Below the pieces are notes generated by a model. The model was given only the letters and a program-made list of their open reading frames with translations. It was not told the DNA's origin and made no database searches. A stretch of DNA of 64,000 nucleotides from Rhizobiaceae bacterium (GTDB lineage: Bacteria; Pseudomonadota; Alphaproteobacteria; Rhizobiales; Rhizobiaceae): assembly GCA_019635755.1 (NCBI GenBank), contig JAHBYW010000004.1, positions 1 through 64,000 of the forward strand, in the 5' to 3' direction. Below, piece after piece: positions 40,406 through 47,934 of the stretch; position 1 is the first letter of the stretch, and each line of letters begins with the position of its first letter. A program made the translations under genes and the position numbers.

Positions 40406-42208
40406 TCAGTCCTCGCGCCACCAGGTCGGCAGCTGGAAGCCGTATATGGGTGTCACGTCCGGTCTTTTAATGTGCGACCAGCGCGCGACCCACTGTTCCG
40501 GCCTAAAATAAAGCGGCAGGACGTAGGCGCCAGAGAGCAGCACGCGGTCATAGGCACGCACCGCCTCGACGAAGTCTTCGCGGCTCCGCGCGTTGATGAG
40601 CCTGTCGATCAGGGCGTCGACAGCGGGGTTAGCGACGCCGGCATAGTTGAACGTGCCGGGCGTATCCCTGGCGGCCGACCCCCACCGCGCAACCTGCTCC
40701 ACGCCGGGCGAGAGCGAGGAGCTGTAGTTGAAGAACATCGCGTCGAAGTCGTAGTTCACCTGCCGCTCGAGGAATTGTGCGGCGTCGACCGAACGGATCG
40801 TCACGTCGATGCCGACGCGGGCCAGCGTCTGTTGCCAGGCGATCGCCAGCTGCTCGTTTTCCTTGGCCTTGAGCATGATCTCGAAGGACAGCGGCTTGCC
40901 GTCGGGGCCGAGCAGCTTGCCGCCGTCGATCTTGAAACCCGCCGCATTCAGCTTGTCGAGCCCTGCCTTGAGGAATGCGCGGTCGCGGCCGGTGCCGTCC
41001 GATGTCGGCGGCTGCCAGCCAGTGGCGAGGATCTCCGGCGTCACGGCGTCCGGGAAGTCCGCCAGCAGCGCCTTCTCGGCCTCGCTGGCCGGGCGCCCGT
41101 AGGAGGACAGTTCCGAATTGTCGTAGAAGCTCTTGGTGCGTGTGTAGGCGCCGGAGAGCAGCGTGCGGTTGGCCCATTCGAAATCGAACAGGCTGGTCAG
41201 CGCCTCGCGCGTTGCGCGGTCGGCGAAGATGGACCGACGGCTGTTCATGACGATGCTGAACATGCCCGACGGTGTCTTGGTCGGGAACGTCTCTTTCACC
41301 ACCCGGCCGTCGGCGACGGCAGCGAAGTTGTAGCCGTCGGCCCAGCGGCCGCTGTTGTCGTCGATGAAGACGTCGACCAGTCCCTTCTTGAAGGCTTCGA
41401 AGAGGGCGTTGTCGTCGCGGAAATAGGACAGCCGGACCTCGTCGTAGTTGTCGACGCCGCGCTTCGACGGAATGTCCTTGGCCCAGTAGTCGGGGTTTCG
41501 CTTGAAGACGAGCAGTTCCCCCGCCTTGACGCGGTCCAGACGGTAGGGGCCGCTGCCGATCATCGGCGTCAGCGTCGACTTGTCGAACGTCTCGGCGTTG
41601 ATCGCGTGTTTCGGCAGGATCGGCAGCGAGCCCAGGATCAGCGGCAGTTCGCGGTCGGGCTGCTTGAAGGTCAGCCGCACGCCGCGCTCGCCCACCTTCT
41701 CCATGGTCTCGATCTTCTTCGCCGTCACGCCGTAGCGCGGCAATCCCTTGTCGCGCAGGAGCTCGATGGTGAAGATCACGTCGTCCGGCGTGACCGGCTG
41801 GCCGTCGGAGAACTTTGCGCGCTCGTCCAGCGTGAACTCGACGAAACTGCGGGCATCGTCGGTCTCGACCGTCTTGGCGAGCAGCGGATAGAGCGTAAAG
41901 GGCTCGTCCTGCGCGCGGATCATCAGCCGGTCGAACACCAGGTCGCCGAAGACGAGATCCACGCTGCCGCGCGCAGCACTTCCCTGCACGATGAACGGGT
42001 TCACGCTGTCGAACGTGCCGGGCCAGGCATAGTCGATGCGGCCGCCCTTCGGCGCGTCGGGATTGGCGTAGGGCAGGTGGGTGAAGTCGGCCGGCAGCAG
42101 CGGCTCGCCATGCATCGCTATGCCGTGCTTCGGCTCGGCCGAAGCGGGCGCGGCGATGAGCCCGACCAGCGCGGCGGCGAGGGTGAACAGCGGAACGATA
42201 ATGCGCAT
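40406..42208 (-). CDS. Extracellular solute-binding protein, family 5 (oligopeptide type)
   Basis: Periplasmic receptor of 600 residues for a peptide/nickel-type ABC importer. A signal peptide (1-25, ending APASAEP) is followed by YANPDAPKGGRIDYAWPGTF and GVDNYDEVRLSYF, resembling YejA-like receptors. No permease or ATPase gene is adjacent, so it must use components coded elsewhere. It lies 10 bases upstream of the DsbA-like gene and may be cotranscribed with it. Confidence 0.9.
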   Translation of the reverse strand: MRIIVPLFTLAAALVGLIAAPASAEPKHGIAMHGEPLLPADFTHLPYANPDAPKGGRIDYAWPGTFDSVNPFIVQGSAARGSVDLVFGDLVFDRLMIRAQDEPFTLYPLLAKTVETDDARSFVEFTLDERAKFSDGQPVTPDDVIFTIELLRDKGLPRYGVTAKKIETMEKVGERGVRLTFKQPDRELPLILGSLPILPKHAINAETFDKSTLTPMIGSGPYRLDRVKAGELLVFKRNPDYWAKDIPSKRGVDNYDEVRLSYFRDDNALFEAFKKGLVDVFIDDNSGRWADGYNFAAVADGRVVKETFPTKTPSGMFSIVMNSRRSIFADRATREALTSLFDFEWANRTLLSGAYTRTKSFYDNSELSSYGRPASEAEKALLADFPDAVTPEILATGWQPPTSDGTGRDRAFLKAGLDKLNAAGFKIDGGKLLGPDGKPLSFEIMLKAKENEQLAIAWQQTLARVGIDVTIRSVDAAQFLERQVNYDFDAMFFNYSSSLSPGVEQVARWGSAARDTPGTFNYAGVANPAVDALIDRLINARSREDFVEAVRAYDRVLLSGAYVLPLYFRPEQWVARWSHIKRPDVTPIYGFQLPTWWRED

Positions 42209-42375
42209 GCGTGCGCTCCGGTCGGTCTGGTGTGTTGCGGCGGATATGGACGATTCGACCGCGACCCTATCACGCTGGGCCGAAAGCCCGAAACGGCGCT
42301 CCCCGGCGCTGGGAACCGGTGGTTTCAGGCTGGATTCGTGCCGACGCGCAGTGTAACACGCGCCCGGAAGTCATT

Positions 42376-42398
42376 CTGTTGCCTCAATTCGGCAACAG
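42376..42398. repeat. 8-bp inverted repeat between peptide-binding protein and ialB-like gene
   Basis: CTGTTGCC (42376-42383), loop TCAATTC, GGCAACAG (42391-42398). It sits in the 249-base divergent intergenic region, 60 bases before the IalB-family start. It could be an operator or a 5' UTR hairpin. Confidence 0.45.
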
Positions 42399-42457
42399 GT
42401 AGCGAACGCTGTCGGCGACATGTGCCGGCTCCCGATTTTTGAGAGGATTACCCGACG

Positions 42458-43078
42458 ATGACGAAGACCAACGCCTATCGCGTGTCGGTGATGGCCGCGA
42501 GCGTCGCAGGCCTCCTGGGCACCGGCGCGCTGCCCGCCGCGGCGCAGCAGGCAACGTCGCCACAAGGCTGGTTCAAGGCATGCGCGAAGCAGGAAGACGT
42601 CGACATCTGCAACGTGCAGAACATCATGACCGCTGAAACCGGCCAGCTGCTCACCGCCGTGAGCCTGATCGAGCTCAAGGGCAAGGTCAACCGCAAGGTG
42701 TTCCAGGTCTCCGTGCCGAGCGGCCGTCTCGTGCCTCCGGGCATCGGGCTGCAGATCGACGGCGGCAAGACGCAGAAGCTCGACTATGTGATCTGCTTCC
42801 CCGACCGCTGCGTCGCCGAGACCGCGCTGACCGACCAGATGGTCGCGTCGTTCAAGAAGGGCGGCGAACTCCTGCTGACCTCGGTCAATTTCCAGAACCA
42901 GCAGAATCCGATCAAGATGACGCTGGCCGGCTTCACGGGCGCCTTCGACGGCGAGCCGCTGCAGCAGTCGGACATCGAGGCGCGGCAGAAGGCGCTTCAG
43001 GACTATGTGAGTAAGAACAACGAGGACTTTGCCAAGAAGCTCAAGGAAGAGCAGGAAAAGGCCAAGGCCGCCAACTGA
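42458..43078 (+). CDS. Invasion-associated locus B (IalB) family protein
   Basis: Periplasmic or envelope protein of 206 residues. A signal peptide (1-29, ending PAAAQQ) precedes the IalB domain with WFKACAKQEDVDICNVQNIM, KVFQVSVPSGRLVPPGIGLQ and paired cysteines CFPDRC. The tail is Lys/Glu-rich helix. IalB of Bartonella promotes erythrocyte invasion, but the family is wide in free-living rhizobia, where its role is unknown. GAGAGG precedes the ATG and a strong terminator follows. Confidence 0.9.
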   Translation: MTKTNAYRVSVMAASVAGLLGTGALPAAAQQATSPQGWFKACAKQEDVDICNVQNIMTAETGQLLTAVSLIELKGKVNRKVFQVSVPSGRLVPPGIGLQIDGGKTQKLDYVICFPDRCVAETALTDQMVASFKKGGELLLTSVNFQNQQNPIKMTLAGFTGAFDGEPLQQSDIEARQKALQDYVSKNNEDFAKKLKEEQEKAKAAN

Positions 43079-43105
43079 TCGTCACGCGCGATCGAGACTT
43101 CGAGG

Positions 43106-43132
43106 AAGGCGGGACCGGTTTCCCGCCTTTTT
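43106..43132 (+). terminator. Intrinsic terminator after IalB-family gene
   Basis: AAGGCGGGA (43106-43114), loop CCGGTT, TCCCGCCTT (43121-43129) and further T. The A-rich 5' flank may let it also serve the convergent hspQ transcript. Confidence 0.8.
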
Positions 43133-43175
43133 CGTTCCTGGCGTCGCCCGGTGCGCTTCGACGATGCCGCGCGGC

Positions 43176-43508
43176 TCAGTGCCGGAGACGCACCTTCGGC
43201 TCGTGGCGCCCGTCGGACGTCTGCGTGAACATGTCCGTCAGCTGCGGGTGCCGGATCGGTTCGCCGGAGCCGTCTTCCAGCAGGTTCTGCTCGGAGACGT
43301 AGGCGACGTACTCCGTCTCCGCATTCTGCGCGAGAAGGTGATAGAAGGGCTGGTCCTTGCGCGGCCGCACCTCGACCGGGATCGACTGGTACCATTCCTC
43401 GGTGTTCGCGAAGACCGGATCGACGTCGAAGATCACGCCGCGGAACGGAAATACGCGGTGGCGGACGACCTGGCCGATCTTGAACTTGGCGCTGCGGATT
43501 TCGCCCAT
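43176..43508 (-). CDS. hspQ: Heat shock protein HspQ (YccV/hemimethylated DNA-binding fold)
   Basis: It has 110 residues. It contains KFKIGQVVRHRVFPFRGVIF, WYQSIPVEVRPRKDQPFYHL and AYVSEQNLLEDGSGEPIRHP, the full YccV/HspQ signature. In enterobacteria HspQ modulates Lon specificity and DnaA levels. The ATG at 43508 (MGEIRSAKF) with AGAGG upstream is preferred over a 15-residue longer frame. Confidence 0.93.
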   Translation of the reverse strand: MGEIRSAKFKIGQVVRHRVFPFRGVIFDVDPVFANTEEWYQSIPVEVRPRKDQPFYHLLAQNAETEYVAYVSEQNLLEDGSGEPIRHPQLTDMFTQTSDGRHEPKVRLRH

Positions 43509-43529
43509 AGCTTTCAACCTCTTGGCTCG

Positions 43530-43558
43530 TATGTGGCGCACGCATGCCGGCAATTCAA
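43530..43558 (-). promoter_or_regulatory. Candidate promoter of hspQ
   Basis: On the minus strand TTGAAT (43558-43553), 17-base spacer, CACATA (43535-43530). The -35 box resembles the TTGAA of heat-shock sigma-32 promoters, the -10 box less so. Weakly supported. Confidence 0.35.
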
Positions 43559-43618
43559 TCCCGTGCCTTGACCGCGCCCGCGCGCCTGCGATAGCCGGAA
43601 AACCCGCGTGGACATGAC

Positions 43619-44581
43619 ATGACCGACATCATCGGCCTGGTCCTGCCGTTCTTCGGCATCATCTTCCTGGGCTACGTCGTCGCCCGCCTTACCCGGCAGC
43701 CTCTGGAGGCGCTTGGCTGGATGACGACCTTCGTCATCTACGTGGCGCTGCCGGCGCTCTTCTTCCAGCTGCTCGCAAAGACGCCGATCGAGCGCCTGAC
43801 GGAGGGGAGCTACATCTTCGGCGCGGTGTTCTCGACCTACATCGTCTTTTCCCTGATGTTCGTTTCCTCCGTCCTGCTGTCGCGGGGCGACATCGCCTCG
43901 GCGACCGTCCGCGGCCTGGCCTCGGCCTACGGCAACATCGGCTACATGGGTCCCGGCCTGGCGCTCCTCGCCTTCGGCGAGGAAGCCGCCGTGCCTGTGG
44001 CGCTGATCTTCTGCTTCGAGAACATCATGCATTTCGCCATCGCGCCGATGATGATGGCGCTGTCCGGCTCGGAGAAGACCAGCCCGGGCGAGCTCGCGCT
44101 GGGCGTTGCGAAGAAGATTGCGCTGCATCCCTTCATTATCGCCACGGCCGTGGGGGTCACGGCGGCGTATCTCGAAGTCCGGCCGCCGATGCCGGTCGAA
44201 CGGCTGCTCGAATATCTGTCCCGGGCAGCTGCTCCCTGCGCCCTGTTCGCGATGGGCGTGACGCTTGCGTTGAGGCCGCTGAACCGGGTGCCGCGCGAAC
44301 TCGGCGCCGTCGCCGCACTCAAGCTCGTCGTCCACCCGATGCTCTGTTACGTGATGCTCTCGTGGCTCGGCAACTTCTCGGAGATCTGGATGTTCTCGGC
44401 CGTGCTGCTTGCCGCACTCCCCACGGCCACGAACGTGTTCGTCATCGCACAGCAATACGGCGTCTGGGTACAGCGGGCATCGGCCAGTATCCTGCTGACG
44501 ACGCTGCTGTCGGTCGGCACAGTCACGGCGCTGCTCTACGCCATCAAGTCGGGCCTATTGCCGCCGGACCTTTTCCCGTAG
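43619..44581 (+). CDS. AEC-family transporter
   Basis: Inner-membrane carrier (auxin efflux carrier superfamily) of 320 residues with about ten membrane segments. It begins DIIGLVLPFFGIIFLGYVVA and contains GNIGYMGPGLAL and ATNVFVIAQQYG, conserved crossover-type motifs. Relatives move malate or malonate; the substrate is unknown here. The last 27 bases overlap the convergent hydroxylase gene. Confidence 0.9.
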   Translation: MTDIIGLVLPFFGIIFLGYVVARLTRQPLEALGWMTTFVIYVALPALFFQLLAKTPIERLTEGSYIFGAVFSTYIVFSLMFVSSVLLSRGDIASATVRGLASAYGNIGYMGPGLALLAFGEEAAVPVALIFCFENIMHFAIAPMMMALSGSEKTSPGELALGVAKKIALHPFIIATAVGVTAAYLEVRPPMPVERLLEYLSRAAAPCALFAMGVTLALRPLNRVPRELGAVAALKLVVHPMLCYVMLSWLGNFSEIWMFSAVLLAALPTATNVFVIAQQYGVWVQRASASILLTTLLSVGTVTALLYAIKSGLLPPDLFP

Positions 44582-45769
44582 CGCGGTGAACATCCGGGCC
44601 ACGCCGCTGCCGGGCTGCATTCCCTCGCGCATGAAGAAGCCGCGCACGGGTGCGGCCTCGCCAAGCACCGCGAGGCCAGCGCTGCGCGTCATCTGGACGG
44701 GCAGGAAATCCGACAGGAGCGAGCGGTTCAGCAGATCGACCGCGAACGAGCGGGCCGTGACATCCGGGCGGCGCTTCTGGTCGTAGGCGGCAAGCGCGCC
44801 CGGCGCGCCCGGGTCGTCGCGGAACCGCTCCGCGACGGCGACCACATCGGCGATGTCGCGAATGCCGAGGTTCAGGCCCTGGGCGCCGATCGGCGGAAAG
44901 ACGTGGGCGGCCTCGCCGACGAGCGCGATCCGCTGCCAGGCGAACCGGTCCGGCGTCAGGGTCGACAGTGGGTAGATCTGCCGCCCGGGCTCGACGGTGA
45001 CGCGCCCCAGCATCGACTGCATCCGGTCCTCGACACGCTGCGAAAGTGCGGCGTCGTCGAGTTGTGACAGCTCCTCAACCGCGGCCGGACGTTCGACCCA
45101 GACGAGGCTCGAGCGCATCCCGGGAAGCGGTACCTGCGTGAAGGGACCGGTCTCGGTATGGAATTCGGTCGAGATGAAGCCATGGTCCCGGGCGTGGCCG
45201 AAGTTGAGCACCAGAGCGGCCTGCTGGGTGTTCCGCGTCCGCGTCGAAATTCCGGCGGCCTCGCGGGCCGGAGACGTGCGACCGTCGGCCGCGACGGCCA
45301 GCAGCGCGGAGACGGTGGTGCCGTCGGGAAGGTCGGCGTGGACGGCATCGTCCTCGGGCCGCCAGCGGGCAACCGTCGTCTTCAGCCACGCGATACCCGC
45401 CCGCCGGGTGAGCGCGCGGGTCGCCGCGCCGAGGAGCGCCGTGTTGGGGATGTTCAGCCCGAAAGACTCCTTGCCGATCTCGCGGGCGCGGAACGTAACC
45501 GGCGCGCTCCGCACGAGGCGGGACGTCCCGTCGACGATCCGCATCGTCTTGAGCGGCGCGGCCGCGGCACTGATCTCGCCGAGAACACCGAGCCGGTCCA
45601 GGAGGTCGAGTGCCGGCAGCATGAGCGCCGTGGTCCGCTTGTCGTCCATTTTGGGTTCCGGGCCGACCAGCGCCACGCCGAAGCCAGCCCTCGACAGCGC
45701 ATGCGCCGCGAGGAGTCCGGCCGGGCCCGTGCCCGCGACGACGATGTCGGTTTCGATATCCTGACTCAT
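44555..45769 (-). CDS. UbiH/UbiF/VisC-family FAD-dependent hydroxylase
   Basis: Flavoprotein monooxygenase of 404 residues acting on the ubiquinone ring. The FAD motif GTGPAG is at 13-18, and the second motif is VGEAAHVFPPIGAQGLNLGI in the C-terminal half. RFAWQRIAL is typical of the ubiquinone group. Which ring position it hydroxylates (UbiH, UbiF or UbiL role) cannot be decided. It starts with ATG just after CTCATC and is divergent from pcs. Confidence 0.9.
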   Translation of the reverse strand: MSQDIETDIVVAGTGPAGLLAAHALSRAGFGVALVGPEPKMDDKRTTALMLPALDLLDRLGVLGEISAAAAPLKTMRIVDGTSRLVRSAPVTFRAREIGKESFGLNIPNTALLGAATRALTRRAGIAWLKTTVARWRPEDDAVHADLPDGTTVSALLAVAADGRTSPAREAAGISTRTRNTQQAALVLNFGHARDHGFISTEFHTETGPFTQVPLPGMRSSLVWVERPAAVEELSQLDDAALSQRVEDRMQSMLGRVTVEPGRQIYPLSTLTPDRFAWQRIALVGEAAHVFPPIGAQGLNLGIRDIADVVAVAERFRDDPGAPGALAAYDQKRRPDVTARSFAVDLLNRSLLSDFLPVQMTRSAGLAVLGEAAPVRGFFMREGMQPGSGVARMFTALREKVRRQ

Positions 45770-46071
45770 CCTCGAATCGCTCCGCCTTGCCTGACCGGAT
45801 ATAGGGTTCCCCTAGGCAAACCGGCAACGTGCGATTTCGGCGCGGCTCTGAACCCTGCGTGATCGGGATGCGAGCGCGCATACTGCCTTGTCCGGCCGTT
45901 GGCCCTCATGTTTAATCAGGCGCGACGTGCGGAGGGTGACTCGATGGCCGGCGGGAGAGATGCTGCATTTGCAGGAACCCGCAGGACATCGTCCCGCCTG
46001 TTGGGGAACGGAGCGCTTCCGGGCGCCGCGAGGGTTGATTGCGGCGCGGTTGTGCCCGACAGGCGCGATCC
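45770..46071. other. 302-base intergenic region between ubiH-like gene and pcs
   Basis: It holds a good promoter (45888-45916) for pcs and a small ORF (45944-46075) with its own ribosome binding site. The remaining ~100 bases next to the hydroxylase gene should hold that gene's promoter, but I see no clear boxes. Confidence 0.6.
45888..45916 (+). promoter_or_regulatory. Candidate sigma-70 promoter for pcs
   Basis: TTGTCC (45888-45893), 17-base spacer, TTTAAT (45911-45916). It would give a leader of about 150 bases before pcs, which contains a small ORF. Confidence 0.5.
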
Positions 46072-46075
46072 GTGA
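45944..46075 (+). CDS. Possible 43-residue leader ORF coupled to pcs
   Basis: An ATG with GGAGG 8 bases upstream opens a 43-codon frame (MAGGRDAAFAGTRRTSS...). Its TGA overlaps the GTG start of pcs by 4 bases (GTGA). The product is basic and has no recognisable domain or signal. It may be a coupled leader peptide that controls pcs translation, or a chance frame in GC-rich DNA. Confidence 0.35.
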   Translation: MAGGRDAAFAGTRRTSSRLLGNGALPGAARVDCGAVVPDRRDP

Positions 46076-46827
46076 CCCGTAAGCCGCTCTCCGCCCGCAT
46101 CCCGAAGCCCAAGAAGAAGGTCACCTGGCCGCAGGCGCGCGCCTTTTCGGTGCATCTCCTGACGGCGTCGGGATCGTTTCTCGCCTTCGTGTCGCTGGTG
46201 GCGGCGAGCGAACAGCGCTGGACGGCGATGTTCTGGTGGCTCGGCCTGGCGCTGTTCGTCGACGGCATCGACGGTCCGATCGCGCGCAAGCTCGAGGTCA
46301 AGGAGATCCTGCCGACCTGGTCCGGCGAACTCCTCGACAACATCATCGACTACGTGACCTATGTGCTGATCCCTGCCTTCGCGCTCTATCAGCGCGGCTT
46401 CATGGGGGAGGGGCTGTCGTTCCTCTCCGCCGCGATCATCGTGATCTCCAGCGCGATCTACTATGCCGACACGGGCATGAAGACGAAGGAGAACTTCTTC
46501 AAGGGGTTCCCCGTCGTCTGGAACATGGTTGTCTTCGCCCTTTTCGTGATCCAACCGGGCGAGTGGGTCTCCTTCGCGGTCGTCCTTGTGGCTGGCCTGC
46601 TGACCTTCGTGCCCGTGCATTTCCTGCATCCGGTGCGCGTGCGCCGGCTGCGCAACATCAACCTGCCGGTGTTCCTGCTCTGGTGCATGTTCGGCGCGAT
46701 TGCGCTGTTCCAGCAGATGGATGCTTCGGAGTACGTGAAGGTGGGGATCACGGTCACCAGCCTGTACCTGGTCGGCATCGGCATCGTGATGCAGTTCTTC
46801 CCCAAACTGGGTGCGCAGAGGGACTGA
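46072..46827 (+). CDS. pcs: Phosphatidylcholine synthase
   Basis: Inner-membrane enzyme that condenses CDP-diacylglycerol with choline to phosphatidylcholine in one step, found mainly in rhizobia and relatives. It has 251 residues with about eight membrane segments. The CDP-alcohol phosphotransferase motif spans DGIDGPIARK to SGELLDNIIDYV. RAFSVHLLTASGSFLAF and FLHPVRVRRLR are typical of Pcs. A GTG start is chosen with AGGCG upstream. One base separates it from the quinone reductase gene. Confidence 0.95.
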   Translation: MTRKPLSARIPKPKKKVTWPQARAFSVHLLTASGSFLAFVSLVAASEQRWTAMFWWLGLALFVDGIDGPIARKLEVKEILPTWSGELLDNIIDYVTYVLIPAFALYQRGFMGEGLSFLSAAIIVISSAIYYADTGMKTKENFFKGFPVVWNMVVFALFVIQPGEWVSFAVVLVAGLLTFVPVHFLHPVRVRRLRNINLPVFLLWCMFGAIALFQQMDASEYVKVGITVTSLYLVGIGIVMQFFPKLGAQRD

Positions 46828-46828
46828 C

Positions 46829-47806
46829 ATGGCGAAGGCGATCCGCGTCCACGCTCACGGCGGGCCGGAGGCCCTGCAATGGGATGATGTCGATCCCGGT
46901 CGGCCTGGCAAGGGCGAGGTGCTGCTGCGACACACCGCGATCGGCCTGAACTTCATCGACGTCTACTACCGGACCGGCCTCTATGCGGCGCCTGCCGGCA
47001 CGCCGGTCACGCCGGGCGGCGAAGCCGCGGGCGTGGTGGTCGAGGTGGGCGAAGGCGTCGACTGGCTCGCCGCGGGCGATCGCGTCGCCTACGCGATGGC
47101 GACCGGCGCCTATGCCGAGGAGCGCGTGCTTCCCGCCGACAAGCTGGTGAGGATCCCGGCGGGCGTCAGCGACGAACAGGCGGCCGCGATGATGCTGAAG
47201 GGCATGACGGCCGAATACCTGCTGCGCCGGACGTTCAAGGTCGGCGCCGGACACATGGTGCTGTTTCACGCGGCCGCGGGCGGGGTCGGGCTGATCGCGG
47301 GGCAGTGGGCAAGGCATCTCGGCGCCACCGTCATCGGCACGGTCGGGTCGCCGGCCAAGGCGGCGCTCGCCAAGGCCAACGGGTACGATCATGTCATCAA
47401 CTACGCTGACACGGACTTCGTCGCGGAGGTCGCCACCCTGACGGCCGGAGCAAAGTGCGACGTCGTCTACGATTCGGTCGGCAAGGACACCTTCGCCGGC
47501 TCGCTGGACTGCCTCAGGCGGCTCGGCATGCTTGTCCTGTTCGGCCAGTCGTCCGGTCCAGTCCAGCCCTTCAACCCGGCGATACTGGCGCAGAAGGGCT
47601 CGCTGTTCCTCACCCGCCCGACGCTCTTCGCCTATACCGCGACCCGCGCCGAACTGGAGGCGTCGGCAGCGGCGCTGTTCGACGTCGTGGAGCGCGGCGT
47701 GGTCAAGGTCAGCGTGAACCAGCGCTATGCGTTGAAGGACGCTGGACGCGCCCATGCGGACCTGGAAGGACGCAGGACGACCGGCGCGACCGTGCTCCTG
47801 CCGTGA
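46829..47806 (+). CDS. NAD(P)H:quinone oxidoreductase (zinc-free MDR family)
   Basis: Cytosolic reductase of 325 residues in the quinone oxidoreductase (QorA/zeta-crystallin) group. The GroES-like N-terminal domain has LNFIDVYYRTGLY and the Rossmann domain has HAAAGGVGLIAGQWARHLGA. The catalytic zinc ligands of alcohol dehydrogenases are absent. It is coupled to pcs with a one-base gap, which suggests cotranscription; a functional link is not evident. Confidence 0.92.
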   Translation: MAKAIRVHAHGGPEALQWDDVDPGRPGKGEVLLRHTAIGLNFIDVYYRTGLYAAPAGTPVTPGGEAAGVVVEVGEGVDWLAAGDRVAYAMATGAYAEERVLPADKLVRIPAGVSDEQAAAMMLKGMTAEYLLRRTFKVGAGHMVLFHAAAGGVGLIAGQWARHLGATVIGTVGSPAKAALAKANGYDHVINYADTDFVAEVATLTAGAKCDVVYDSVGKDTFAGSLDCLRRLGMLVLFGQSSGPVQPFNPAILAQKGSLFLTRPTLFAYTATRAELEASAAALFDVVERGVVKVSVNQRYALKDAGRAHADLEGRRTTGATVLLP

Positions 47807-47830
47807 AGGCAAGGCTTTGGCTCCGGATTT

Positions 47831-47847
47831 CTTGAAGGTCTTTCAAG
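47831..47847. repeat. Inverted repeat upstream of the BMP transporter operon
   Basis: CTTGAA (47831-47836) and TTCAAG (47842-47847) with a 5-base centre, between the quinone reductase stop and the ABC gene. A short operator for the importer operon is possible. Confidence 0.3.
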
Positions 47848-47934
47848 CCTCGGGAAGCTTTGCGCTCCGCCGACATCCCGCCTACGATGGCTTCCGGGAA
47901 CAAACGACATGTCCGAAAACGGACTGGGGGCACT

